DNA from: Candida dubliniensis CD36
Taxonomy: Eukaryota; Ascomycota; Pichiomycetes; Serinales; Debaryomycetaceae
Direction of reading: 5' to 3'
Length of the DNA: 64,000 bases
Assembly (NCBI RefSeq): GCF_000026945.1
Contig: NC_012862.1
Span: 248,001 to 312,000, forward strand
The position numbers and the translations under genes were made by a program. Under the pieces are notes generated by a model. The model made no database searches, was not told where the DNA came from, and saw nothing but the letters and a program-made list of their open reading frames with translations. The first letter of the stretch is position 1, and every line of letters begins with the position of its first letter. This document shows positions 1 through 11,600 of this stretch, in pieces.

Positions 1-1252
1 ATCATTTCTATCCACCATTGTTAGTTGTTGTTGTTGTTGTTGTTTAATTATGGAAAAGTGGACTTTTAATAATATTACTATTACCTTTCACTAGCAAATG
101 ATTCAATAATTCTTTCTCTTCTTCAATAATAATAATAATAAAAATAACTGACTGGGGTTCTTTACCTCCAAAGAGAAAAAGGCTAACAATTAGCAACGAT
201 AATTATTTGATTCACTTAATATATGTATATCTGAATTATATGATTGAAATGTAAAGAAAAATAAAATAGAATTTAATATGATGACTGTAATGACTTTAAT
301 GAAAATGAACGTTAGTAGGAATTCACTGTATTCTTTTTTTATTTTCTTTGTTAAGTTAATGATGATATGACTTGAGTTGAATAGGTTTCTTGAATCTTGA
401 CGAGTAGCAACTATTAGGGGGCGAATTAAAAAGATATCAAAAATTAAATTGGTAAAAAGTATATTGAAACCTAAGGAAGAAGAAGATGGAAGGGTAGTAT
501 TGACAAATGGTGATTATTCCTTTGGGGGGGGGTGAAATTAATTTAAAACTTAATCATTTATATGAATGTGATTGTGGATATACTATGATGTTGAACAATT
601 GAAACGTAAACATTTTAAAACTAAATAAATTTATGAGGTCATTAATTTGGTTGGTTGAATTCCGTTGATAAATAAATTTTTGTTAGTGGTAATCCGTTTG
701 GTAGTGCTACACATTGATCTCATTCTTAATGCAAAACTAAATTGCTGATCAACAAATAAAAATTTTCATTTTCATTTTTATTTTCATTTTACAGCAATAC
801 TTTGTTTATTGTTCTTGTTATTATTGCTAGGTTGCTCTTGATCTGATTGTTTTCCTTCTATTGCTTTTTTTTGACATGGGTTTTGAATCAACAGTATTGA
901 AGCTTATTAACTATTACTGAATTCCGTTCATAGGTTGATAACACACACACTCTCTCTCTCCTGTTCCTTCTTCTCTTCTCTTCTCTTCTCTTCCTCCTGA
1001 CATATCGAATTCATTAACTTGTAATATAATCAATAAATCAAATAAGATACATACTTAAAAACAATCAAGTGGTAGTTATAACAAAAATAAAAAGAACCTA
1101 GATCTGAAACAAAGTAGAGTATATTGAAGAACAAAAACACAGACCCCAAAAATAAGCCAGCAGATCTATTTATATATATATATATAACGTCAGGGAACCT
1201 AACAGTAAGAAAGAAATGAGAGATTTACTTTTATTCGTAAAGGAAGTTGATG

Positions 1253-1301
<49 letters not shown>

Positions 1302-3802
1302 CAAAATGAATTAAAGGCAGGGTGGGCGGACAGTAGCGCCGGAGATGGGAGATGAAATAATATATGTAAGTGTATACATACAATCCCTTGTAACAAGAAT
1401 GACTTTCAAACTCAACCGATTTATTATTATCATTATCATTATTATTGATGAAGATTTCCTTATTTGAATTCAAAGCATTTTTCCGGTCAGCAATATTAAA
1501 CAAGCAAACAGGAAAAATGGAAAATTCTTTTTTCTTTTTCTTTTTGTTTTCTTTTCTTACATATGAAAAACAAAAACAAAAAACAAAACAAAAAATCCGG
1601 AATTCCATTGTTCATGCATGTTTGTGCATATACTCAATTTACCACCACCAACAACCAACCACCAACCACCATCTACAACTACAACTACAACAACGACAAC
1701 TGGTGCTACCGCCATGACCGCCATGACCTACTCCTTTTGTGTTCGTACGACCAACCAAAATAGTTTCATGAAAATGAAACTTGTACAAAACTACCTATTT
1801 TCAAATTAATACCCTATGTTTATATTACTTATTATATATAGCCCTTTTTTTTTTTTTTTTTTTTTTTGTCACACCTCCTAAAATCAACATTATTTGTGGT
1901 TTAATTATATTGTTCACAATAGAGATTACATATACGGTAGGAATTTTCTATCCAGGTTAAGTTTTGTAATAAATCTAGTCTTCCATCTCCACCACATCTA
2001 TTGTTTCTTGTATGAACATTTGTAATAAAGGGTTATTACCTTGCATAAAGACGTCATTCCCCCAATAACCTTGTCATATTTTACAGGTTTAATTATATGC
2101 TTATTTTCTTGAGTGGGTTGGGTTGGGTTGGGGTTTGTTTAACCTTCTGATGTTTGTCCGTTGATATTATTGTTTAGGTGATAAGTTGTTGTTCTGTTTT
2201 TGTAGTTATTCCTTCCAAACATCATTAATTCTATTATTCCATCATGATCTTTATTAGTATATAGCATTAAGATTTCTTTTTGTTTCATGTTGAATATTTA
2301 AGGCTGGTTTGTTAGTATTCGGAGTTCCGCAATTCAATTTAGGTTGGGTGCAAAAGAAAGTTATATGCAATCCTGCATATACGTATTTTGTTTGTGACCG
2401 GAAATTGCCAACACAGTGCGAATATTACACAAAAGTCCAAGAGGGGAAAAAAAGAAACAAAAAACAAACAGCAAACAGCAAACAACAAACAACAAACCAT
2501 CAAGCAAACAAACTTAAAGGTGGTGAATAGACAGATGATTATAATTAGGATTGATTACATGGATTTATAAACTCGGTAATCCAACCGCCCCACCACTTCA
2601 TCTATAGAGTACTATTAGATAGGAAGAACATACACGCTTTCTTCTTCATATGCACCCTGTAATATCTTTACAGAACAAAAGTCATAAAAATTCTTTTGGC
2701 TTTTCCAGAAATCAAATTCTACTCTTACAGTAAAACAGGTATGATTACCCGATTTAATGTATATGAAAACTATGCAAAATAGATTTTATTTTACTTTATT
2801 ATTGTTTTCTAGAAAGAAACAAGGAATCTCTTAGTTTCAATCAGTCATGTTTTTTAGGAAAATATGAAAGAGAAAAGTTTTTGGATGAAAGTATGTCGGT
2901 ATTATTTTTCTCCTTGTTAATGTGTTGTATTGTATTGTTGTTGATGCATTATGTAAAAGGTGTGACATCATATTATATGGTATTATATATTGGTGGTGGT
3001 GATGGTGGTGGTGGTGGTGGTATGTTGGTTGAACGTCCATACACGTTTAAAGTTTACCTTTTTCTAACAAATAGAATGAGACTATCTTAGACAAATTTTC
3101 AATTAAAGATCCGAACTTAATAAATATGAAATAATTGACGACCCTTGGAAAATCTTTTTCTTTTAACTCGTTTCTTCTTAACATTCCCCCCCCTTTCCTA
3201 TCCTTCTCCTACCAAGTAAGAGTTCAAATCAGAATAAGTAATAATAAAAAGGACAAGTCCCTCCTTTCGAATTATTCCGTCGTTTAAGTTGGCTTAACAA
3301 CATTTCCCTTAAGGAAATAAACTTTATTGATTACTAAGAAAAAAAAAAATTGATTTACAAATATATTTGAACCCTCCCACCCCTTTGAGTATGTATGTAA
3401 CATTATAATAATTGTCGTATGACTTTGAACGTGGTTCATTTTGTTCTGAATTTTTCTTCTGGAACACCGGATAATTTATTTTTAGGGTTTTCGTTTCTTT
3501 GAAATTCTCGGAAAAATTACCAAGAATAACATGGAATAAAAACCCCCTAAAAAAACAATAGAATTTTGAAATTAGGGCAATGACATACATCTACAGTAAA
3601 TCTCGGCACAATTATTATTATTATTATTATTATACTTATTATTCTTATTATTCCTAAACACTTAACAGGGGAGAACTACGAACAAAATCATGATAATAAG
3701 AATAAAAAAAAAAAAGCTAGCACCTTAGGGCAATAAAATCCACTTTATAAATCCATACCAAAAAAAAAAAAAAAGTTTCTAATATGATAATTCTGGTAAG
3801 GT
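1..3802. other. gene-free intergenic region
   Basis: I see no credible gene in this stretch. The open frames present are short and made of simple sequence such as poly-A/poly-T, GGT/CAC runs and CAA/ACC runs. Visible landmarks are a TTG microsatellite near 22-41, a pyrimidine-rich CT/TTCTC block near 950-996, a 29-base A-run at 1253-1281, and a G3T2-type run at 2115-2133. It may hold the upstream region of a gene lying left of the window and the 3' region of the DUF155 gene. Confidence 0.6.
2115..2133 (+). repeat. G3T2 repeat with G-quadruplex pattern
   Basis: Four runs of three or four G are separated by TT (2115-2117, 2120-2122, 2125-2127, 2130-2133). This fits the standard G-quadruplex pattern with very short loops. 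It lies inside a gene-free AT-rich region. It is not a telomere: Candida telomeric repeats are long, and this is a single short tract. Confidence 0.6.
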
Positions 3803-5239
3803 TTAAAATGCCATAATATCAATAATAATATTAATAACACTAACCAATACTTCAACACCAACGAGAACAACAACAATAAATTCCAAATTTTCTTCATGAG
3901 AATGACCCAATTGTTCTTTCAACATCAGTAATAAATCAGATATAACTTCTAATCTTTGATTTAATAATTCTACTCGTTGATTAATTTCTAAATATCCTCT
4001 CATAGCTTGATAAATTGGTTCTAAATGAGGTTCAGCCCACATTAATTCTGGTGAATCCAATACTGATCCATGTAAATTAATATTTATTCTTAATATAAAT
4101 AATTCTCCAATAGATTTCATTATTTCATCTCTAGTCATTTCAACTTTCCCCGTATGAGCAATTTGTTGAGGAATTTCTTGAGTATCTTCAATTGTATTAT
4201 CAACTAATTCTTCAAATAAAGAAATTTTCACTGATTGAGCTAATCCATGAGAAATAGATAATTTTAACATATAATTATCATCATCTCTTAATGTAATAAA
4301 ATCATTATAAATTCTTGGTTGATATGATTTAGTAATATAATAATTAAATTCTTCAATTTGAATATCTTCTTCAGATAATTTTTCACTTTCAAATCTTGCT
4401 AAATCTTCTAAAAATGCCGATTCTTCTTTCCTAGTATACCCCCACATTATTACTACTCCATATTCAAATATAAATATATCATTTTTCTTACCAATATCTA
4501 TTTCTCCTCCTTCATCTGCAAGTCTTATAAGTTTACGAGCAGCAGCAGCAGCAGCATTAGCATTAGCATCATCAATAATAGTACTATTGTTATTGTTATC
4601 CGAATTGTTATTGGTGGTTCCTCGCCAATCTTTATATGTAAATGGGGTATATAAACATTCATCAAATAATTTAGGACTAGTATTATGGATTTTTTTCTTA
4701 TCTTTTAACCATCGTAATAATTCTTTCATTCTATATGATCCACAAGTACAATAAGCTGTGACTCTAGGTAATAAATCACGATGCAGTTTATTTAATGTTT
4801 CAGCATCTTTACGTGCTGATGTATCAGTAATTTTCTTCACTTGGGAATATACTCTTGTTGGTGGAGCATTCTCGTTGTCGTCATCATCATCATCATCATC
4901 ATCATCATCGTTGTCACCAACTTTCCCACCTAATGTTGTGTTGATAGTATCTAGGTCAGGATCTTCAGGTAATAATTTGAGTTTTTGAGATGTTCTACTA
5001 GTTCTTTGTAATCCAATTTTATTTGATTTAACTAATTTAGAATTTGTTTTCGTGGTATTAGATAATGATGAAGGAGATATTGTTGGTTGTTTTAGTGAAA
5101 CTAATGATGGTGTAGGGGTAATAGATGATGATTTGCCCAGCAGCTGTGACGACAGTGGTTGTTGTGGAGGTAATACAATGGGATTCTCAGGAATCTCTGA
5201 ACTTAGTAGTGGTGTTTTATCAGTATCATTGTTTGTCAT
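3803..5239 (-). CDS. Rmd1/Rmd8 family (DUF155) membrane protein
   Basis: This 478-residue protein belongs to the DUF155 family, which includes yeast Rmd1 and Rmd8 and related mitochondrial proteins. The N-terminal 150 residues are polar and disordered, with a run of aspartates at about 110-122. The family domain fills about residues 150-440. It includes the segments VTAYCTCGSYRMKEL and FEYGVVIMWGYTRKEE, and the family-typical C-terminal stretch ending in heptad-like coil (YLEINQRVELLNQRLEVISDLL). A single hydrophobic segment close to the C-terminus should anchor it in a membrane. The start is an ATG at 5239. The gene is divergent from UTP20, about 360 bp away. Biochemical function is not established from sequence. 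It could be the Rmd1 or the Rmd8 paralogue; the length favours Rmd1. Confidence 0.85.
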   Translation of the reverse strand: MTNNDTDKTPLLSSEIPENPIVLPPQQPLSSQLLGKSSSITPTPSLVSLKQPTISPSSLSNTTKTNSKLVKSNKIGLQRTSRTSQKLKLLPEDPDLDTINTTLGGKVGDNDDDDDDDDDDDNENAPPTRVYSQVKKITDTSARKDAETLNKLHRDLLPRVTAYCTCGSYRMKELLRWLKDKKKIHNTSPKLFDECLYTPFTYKDWRGTTNNNSDNNNNSTIIDDANANAAAAAARKLIRLADEGGEIDIGKKNDIFIFEYGVVIMWGYTRKEESAFLEDLARFESEKLSEEDIQIEEFNYYITKSYQPRIYNDFITLRDDDNYMLKLSISHGLAQSVKISLFEELVDNTIEDTQEIPQQIAHTGKVEMTRDEIMKSIGELFILRININLHGSVLDSPELMWAEPHLEPIYQAMRGYLEINQRVELLNQRLEVISDLLLMLKEQLGHSHEENLEFIVVVLVGVEVLVSVINIIIDIMAF

Positions 5240-5603
5240 AGTAGATACAAATATATATATATATATATATATTAAACAAAGTGTTGAGTATTGTTGTGAA
5301 GTTAAAGTTAAATTGATTGATTAATCAATCATCAGAAGATGTGTCCGCCTAATTTCAGCGTTTGTTTGTTTGTTGAAGAACTCTTCAATCTTTTGCTGTG
5401 ATAATTTGAACGTCCTGCATATACACTTTTTACTAAGAATTTTTTTTTTTTCTTTCTTTCCTGTTTTCACGATTGAGCGATGCTCTTCCCATAAAGTACA
5501 ATTTGATCAGTACATATTCTTCTTCTACTTGAGCCACTACTACTCACCACCAAAATATCTTCAATCTTTTTTGGATTAATAGGGAAACTATCACTTATCA
5601 AGT
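5240..5603. promoter_or_regulatory. divergent promoter region, DUF155 gene / UTP20
   Basis: This 364 bp region separates two divergently transcribed genes and must carry both promoters. It contains a TA dinucleotide run at about 5250-5272 and a GCGATG core at about 5474 that resembles part of the ribosome-biogenesis PAC motif. The PAC resemblance is weak and is only noted. Confidence 0.4.
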
Positions 5604-8600
5604 ATGCTGAAGTTGAGGACTAAAACAACAGAGTCGAGTAGAAGACATGCATTTTCTTCATTCCGTGAAAGAGTTGATTCAATCAAGATTGAACCAAGTA
5701 AGAAATTAACTAAAAGAGTGTATGATTATATTGATACTGAAGATCAAACTGATTCATATTTTCTTACTACATTAGAACATTGGAAGGAAACCAATTTATC
5801 AGGGAATTTCACTGAATTTTTAAATAAAATCGAACAAAATTGTCAATCATTACCTCAACTTATTTATCATCAATCAACCATTTATCAAGCATTATATGAT
5901 GCCATTGCCAAAAATGATGTTCATTCAATCCAACCATTACTTGAATTAATGTCACAATTTATTCATGATTTAGGTTCAGATTTTTTACCATTTTATACCA
6001 AAACGTTGAAATTATTAATGGATTTAGTATTACTGGTCAATCCTAATGATTTCCAAAATAATAGAAATTCTTCAAATGTTTTAGAATGGGCATTTAATAC
6101 TTTGGCATTTGCATTTAAATATTTATCACGAAATTTAGCCATTGATTTAAAACCAACTTTTATTGAATTATTACCGTTATTACAATTAACTAAAAAAACT
6201 TATATTTCCCGTTTTTGTGCTGAAGCATTATCATTTCTTATACGTAAACTGAATCAGGAATCTTTAAATGAAATAATTCAATTTTCATTATATGATCAAA
6301 TCGATATAATATTAGATAATGATGCATATTGTGAATCATTAACGATTTTATATAGTGAAGCAATGAAAAACACAAAGGGTACTTTCCATTCTAAAGCCAA
6401 TTTAATTTTCTCCAAAATAATGGAAAATACATTATATAAGGTCGATACTAAAGCTCAACCAAAACTTATTAGTATTATATCTGATATAATACTTGATATT
6501 TTAAATCATGGGACCGTGGAATCATGTGACAAGTTCTATGCTATGGTGACAGACTACTTAAACAATTTACTTGAGAAACACAATGCCGACCCTTCAGAAA
6601 TAGAATTATTAACCACATGTCAAATATTATCGACGTTAGCATTTGCTGAATCAGGTAAGAAAATTAGTAATTGGGATATTGTCCTTGAAACAGTTGATTT
6701 ATTAGTTGCAAAGATAAACTGCAACAACAACGCCACAAGACAGGAATTACTTGAATCATATATTTATTTATTGGTTATTGTTTTTAGAAATGCTGATATT
6801 CAATCATTAACTATTAGACATAAGAAATATTTTGATTCAATTTATAACACCTCGGAATTTTTAACATTCACTGAAGCTAGTTTATCAATTGCCAAATCTA
6901 AAGTTATCAATTTTGGAATTATTAAGCTTTTACAAAATTATATCAACAATTGTCAAGATTATGATAAGGAAGTTGAAAAATTGACTTATTTCTTAAACAA
7001 CAATGATATTAGTTCCAAATTACAAATTCCTCAATCATTAGTTTCCCAAATTTCTAATCAAATAAATAAAGATATTAAATCAAAATCATTTAAATCTATT
7101 CATTGGAAATTGTTATTATTAAATTTTGCCAATAATTTCCAAGATATAAATTTACAATCATTGAAAGAATTATTGTTTAATTTAGAAAGTGGGAATAAAA
7201 ATCTTGCTGCAATTACTTTAGATATCATTTCTCATAAATTAAAAGAATTTCCCGATTCTCAAACTCATATTGATGAAATAACTTCTTATTTGGAAACTAA
7301 TTTCCATAAATTTGATACATCAACAAAATTTTTAAATGCAATTAACAATTATATTAAAGTAACCAAATCAGGAGGAGATTTTTTATCCAATGCAATTACT
7401 TGTTTACATTATCCAACCCATGAATTACGTACTAATGCCATTGAATTAATTTCCACTTTAGTTGTTAACGAACTGTCAACTTATTTATCCCAAATTCGTC
7501 TTATTGAACAAATTCCTTTGAATATAAGTACCGGAAGAGATATTACTTTGCGTATTAGAAATTTGGCTATGGAATTTCTGAAAGAAATAAACCCAAGTGA
7601 TTTAGATAAAAAATTAATTGTTAATTATTTTTTTGGGTTGCTTTCTAATAAATTTCAACCATCTTGGACAGCAGTTTATGAATCCTTGCCACTTATTTCT
7701 AGTACTTGTAAATCAGAAATTTGGCAAGTGGCATATAAATTGCTTACATTGGATTATACAAATGATGAAGATGAAGATGAAGAAAATACAGAAGAAAGAA
7801 GTGTAGTTGATTTCCCCATTGAAAGTACATTAATTGATTGGCAACCACGTAATTCACGATTATTAAATAATTTTGAACTGTTTGAAAATTCATATTTGGC
7901 ACCTTATAGAAACATTTCACAAGCAATTAATAACAATTTAGAAAGAAATGCTCATTTTGATAGTATGGTTAGATCTCATGTTTTAAATGCTTTGAAAACA
8001 ATCCCATCAATTGTTGAAAAAAATGCTGGTAAATTAATCCCTATTATAACTCATCAACCAACAATAGATGAAGATGAATTACAAAATTGGTCACGTAAAG
8101 ATCGTAATGAATTACTTGAATTATTTGCTAAATTCAAAAATTTACGGAAAATACCTGAAAGTGAAGAATTATATGATTATTTACTTGATTATTTATTAAC
8201 TAGTAAATATGTCAAAGTTCAACAATTAGCTCTTGATGTTTTATTTACATGGAATAATCCATCTATCAACAAATATAAAGATAATTTGAAAAATTTATTA
8301 GATGATGCTATTTTCAGTGATGAAATTTCCAATTTTATTATTAATGGTACTAATATATCAACATCTAATATTATTGAACCACAAGATAAACCTTTGATTA
8401 TGAAATTTGTCATTAGAATATTATTTGGTAGAGTTCAAGGATCACCTAAAAGTAATAGTAAACAAGGTAAAAAATTTGCTGTTATATCAGTATTACCAAG
8501 TTTAACTAATTCAGAAATCATATCATTTATTGAATTAGGAGCTAATAAAATTGGTTATGAAGGATTTTTCAATGGTCAAATTCCTAAAGCAAGTTTAGGA

Positions 8601-11600
8601 CTTGATCAATCAGAATTGAAAAAAATTAGTGGATTTATTAATTTATTACTGGAAATTTATCATATTCTTGGTGCTAATTATAATGCAGCATTACAAACTA
8701 CTATAAAACCATTAATATTCTCCCTTGTATCAGCTCAAAATAGAATTGAATCAACAAGTTTAATTGATTCTATAATAAGTGAAAAAATGGCAAAAAATAT
8801 TCGACTGAATGGTATGAGATGTTTAACTGAATTATTCACAATTATTGGTGATGATTTTGATTGGAATGATTATTTATCATTGATATATGATAATTTAATA
8901 AATCCACGAATGGAAACATTTGCTGATGAAAATTTACAACAACCTTCAGCCATGCTTAAATTGATTTCATTTTGGATTGGTCAATCCAATACATTACCAT
9001 TTTTATATATTGATGAATTTGCTACTACAAGAGCCATATTATCATTATTAAGTAAATCATCAGAAGCTAAAGAATCAGTTATTACTTTAGTATTGGATTT
9101 CACTATTAATGCCTTGGAAAGGAAAGATAATGAAATTGATGAAAAATATTTCACTTTATTAGCATTTGTGGTTGATTCATTATTACAATATTTACCTCAA
9201 ACTATTGAAATGATTTACAATAAGGAAGTTGGATCTCGTGCCATAAAAGTTTTATTATTGTTAATTTCTGGTAAATATATTGAAGATCAAGATACTAAAG
9301 CCAGTTTAATTAAATCCCTTACTATTGCTCTTGAAAAAAATAATAATCAAATTGATTTGGATGATAAAGCAAATATTTTAGTTTCTTTATCTTCATTAAT
9401 TGATGAATATGATTGTGAATTTCATGAAATTCAACCATTATATGAAATTATTTGTAAATTATTTAAAATGTTTGCTACAAGAAATGTTAGAGAAACTTTA
9501 GTGGTGGTTATTAACACTATGGGAAATAAATTTAAACAAATTGAACCAATAGCACCAATTATTACTGGGTTAAATGCTTATAGTGATAGAATGAGTGAAT
9601 ATGATTTTGAAAAACGTCTTGAAGCTTACAGATTGGTGAATGAAGAGATGTATAAAGATTTAACCCCAATTCAATGGTTACCTCTTTTATATTGTGCATT
9701 ATTTTTCATTAATGATCGTGATGAATTGGCTATAAGAGTTAATGCTGGTTATATGTTGAGAAGATTTGTTGATTGTTATTCTTCAATTATTATTGAGCCA
9801 AAAGAATATGTTCATCTTTTAAAAGATATTGTGTTACCTAATTTGAAAATTGGTATTAGAAAAGAAAATGAAGATGTTCAAACTGAATATATTTTAGTGT
9901 TGGAACATATTGTTAAGCATTCAGTGAATTATACTGAATTAAATGATATGAAAGTTTTAATTGGTCAAGACGATGAAGAAGGGGAAGATAATTTTTTCCA
10001 AAGTATCAATCATATTCAATTACATCGTCGACAAAGGGCAATTAGAAGATTACGTGATTATAAGGATGATTTGAAAGATAATAGTATTTCTCATTATATT
10101 TTACCGATAATTGAAGGTTATGTCACTACCAAAGAGGATAAACATCGAAATATTGGGTTAGAAGCATTAGAAACAATTGGAGTTTTACTTAAATCAGTTA
10201 CTTGGAATCAATATAAAGCTATAGTGAAACGATACATTAGTAATTTGAATAAATCTCAAGATACATTAAAACAACGTGTGAATTTAATGGTTGCCGTTTC
10301 ATTTGCCTTGGCTCAATCAGTTAAAGAAAACAATAAAAATTTACCTGAACAACAACAAGAACTAGATCAATTTATATTATATGAAATTTCACCTCCATTG
10401 TTGAAATTATTACAAATACGTGATGATGAAACCATTGTTGCTCGTGCTCCATTGGCAGAAGCATTAACTAATTTTATGTTATGTATTACCAAGGACAAAA
10501 TTGATGGTGAATTACCGAAAATTTTAACTAGTACATGTCAAGTTATGAGATCAAGATCGGAAGAATTAAGAGATGCCGTGAGGAAAACTTTAGGTAAAAT
10601 TGCTATAAGTTTAGGTCCAAATTATTTGAGTTTTATTTTCAAAGAATTGAAAACTGCCTTATCGAGAGGTTCTCAAATTCATGTTTTAAGTTTTACAGTA
10701 CATTATTTATTAACTTGTGTCACATCAATTTTACAACATTCTGATCTTGATGATTGTATTGAAATTGTTATTGGAATTGTTATGGAAGATATATTTGGAG
10801 CTGCTGGTCAAGAAAAAGATGCTGAAGGTTATACCAGTAAGATGAAAGAAGTTAAATTCAAAAAAAGTTTTGATACTGCAGAAATTGTTGCATCTAATGT
10901 ATCATTAAATCAATTTGGTACTATAATTGAACCGATTAAATTGTTATTACAAGAAATGATTTCTCATAAAACCCAAGTTAAATTAGATGAATTACTTCGA
11001 AGATTATCATTTGGATTAAATCATAATCAAGAAGCTTCCAATATTGAAATATTACATCTTTGTTATGAGATTTATATGATGTCTAAAGAGAATGACGAAG
11101 TTAATGAAACTAAAGTTAGTGCCAAAGAGCAACATTTCCTTACTACTTTAGATCGGAAAGTGAAGAAACGGGTAGATAAATCCCTTTATAAGCAAACCAT
11201 GCAAAGACTTTCATTTGAATTATTAAGAACAGCGATTTCTCGTCATGATAATTTAATGTCAGTGACAAATTTACAAGGATTTATCCCATTGTTAGAAGAA
11301 GGAGTCAAATCGGAAAATGAAACTGTGATAATTGCCTCATTGAAAATTTTAAATATAATTATTCGTTTACCATTCCCTGATCAAGGAATTTTCAAAGCTT
11401 GTGCTAGAAGAACATTAATATTAATTAAAGATTCACCTTCAACTAATCTGGATATATGTCAAGCAGCATTAAAATTTTTAGCTACTACTATTAGACATAA
11501 TCCTGAAGTAACCATGAAAGAATCAGCCATTAGTTATGTATTAACCAGAATTCAACCTGATTTAGAAGAACCCAACAAACAAGGGTTAGCTTTTAATTTT

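Noticed and set aside
2115..2133. Telomere-like GGGTT repeats
   Set aside because: Only one short tract is present and Candida telomeric repeats are long units of a different sequence; it is better described as a G-quadruplex motif.
2837..3090. Overlapping short frames on both strands with poly-His or poly-Gly
   Set aside because: They reflect a GGT/CAC microsatellite and are not credible genes.
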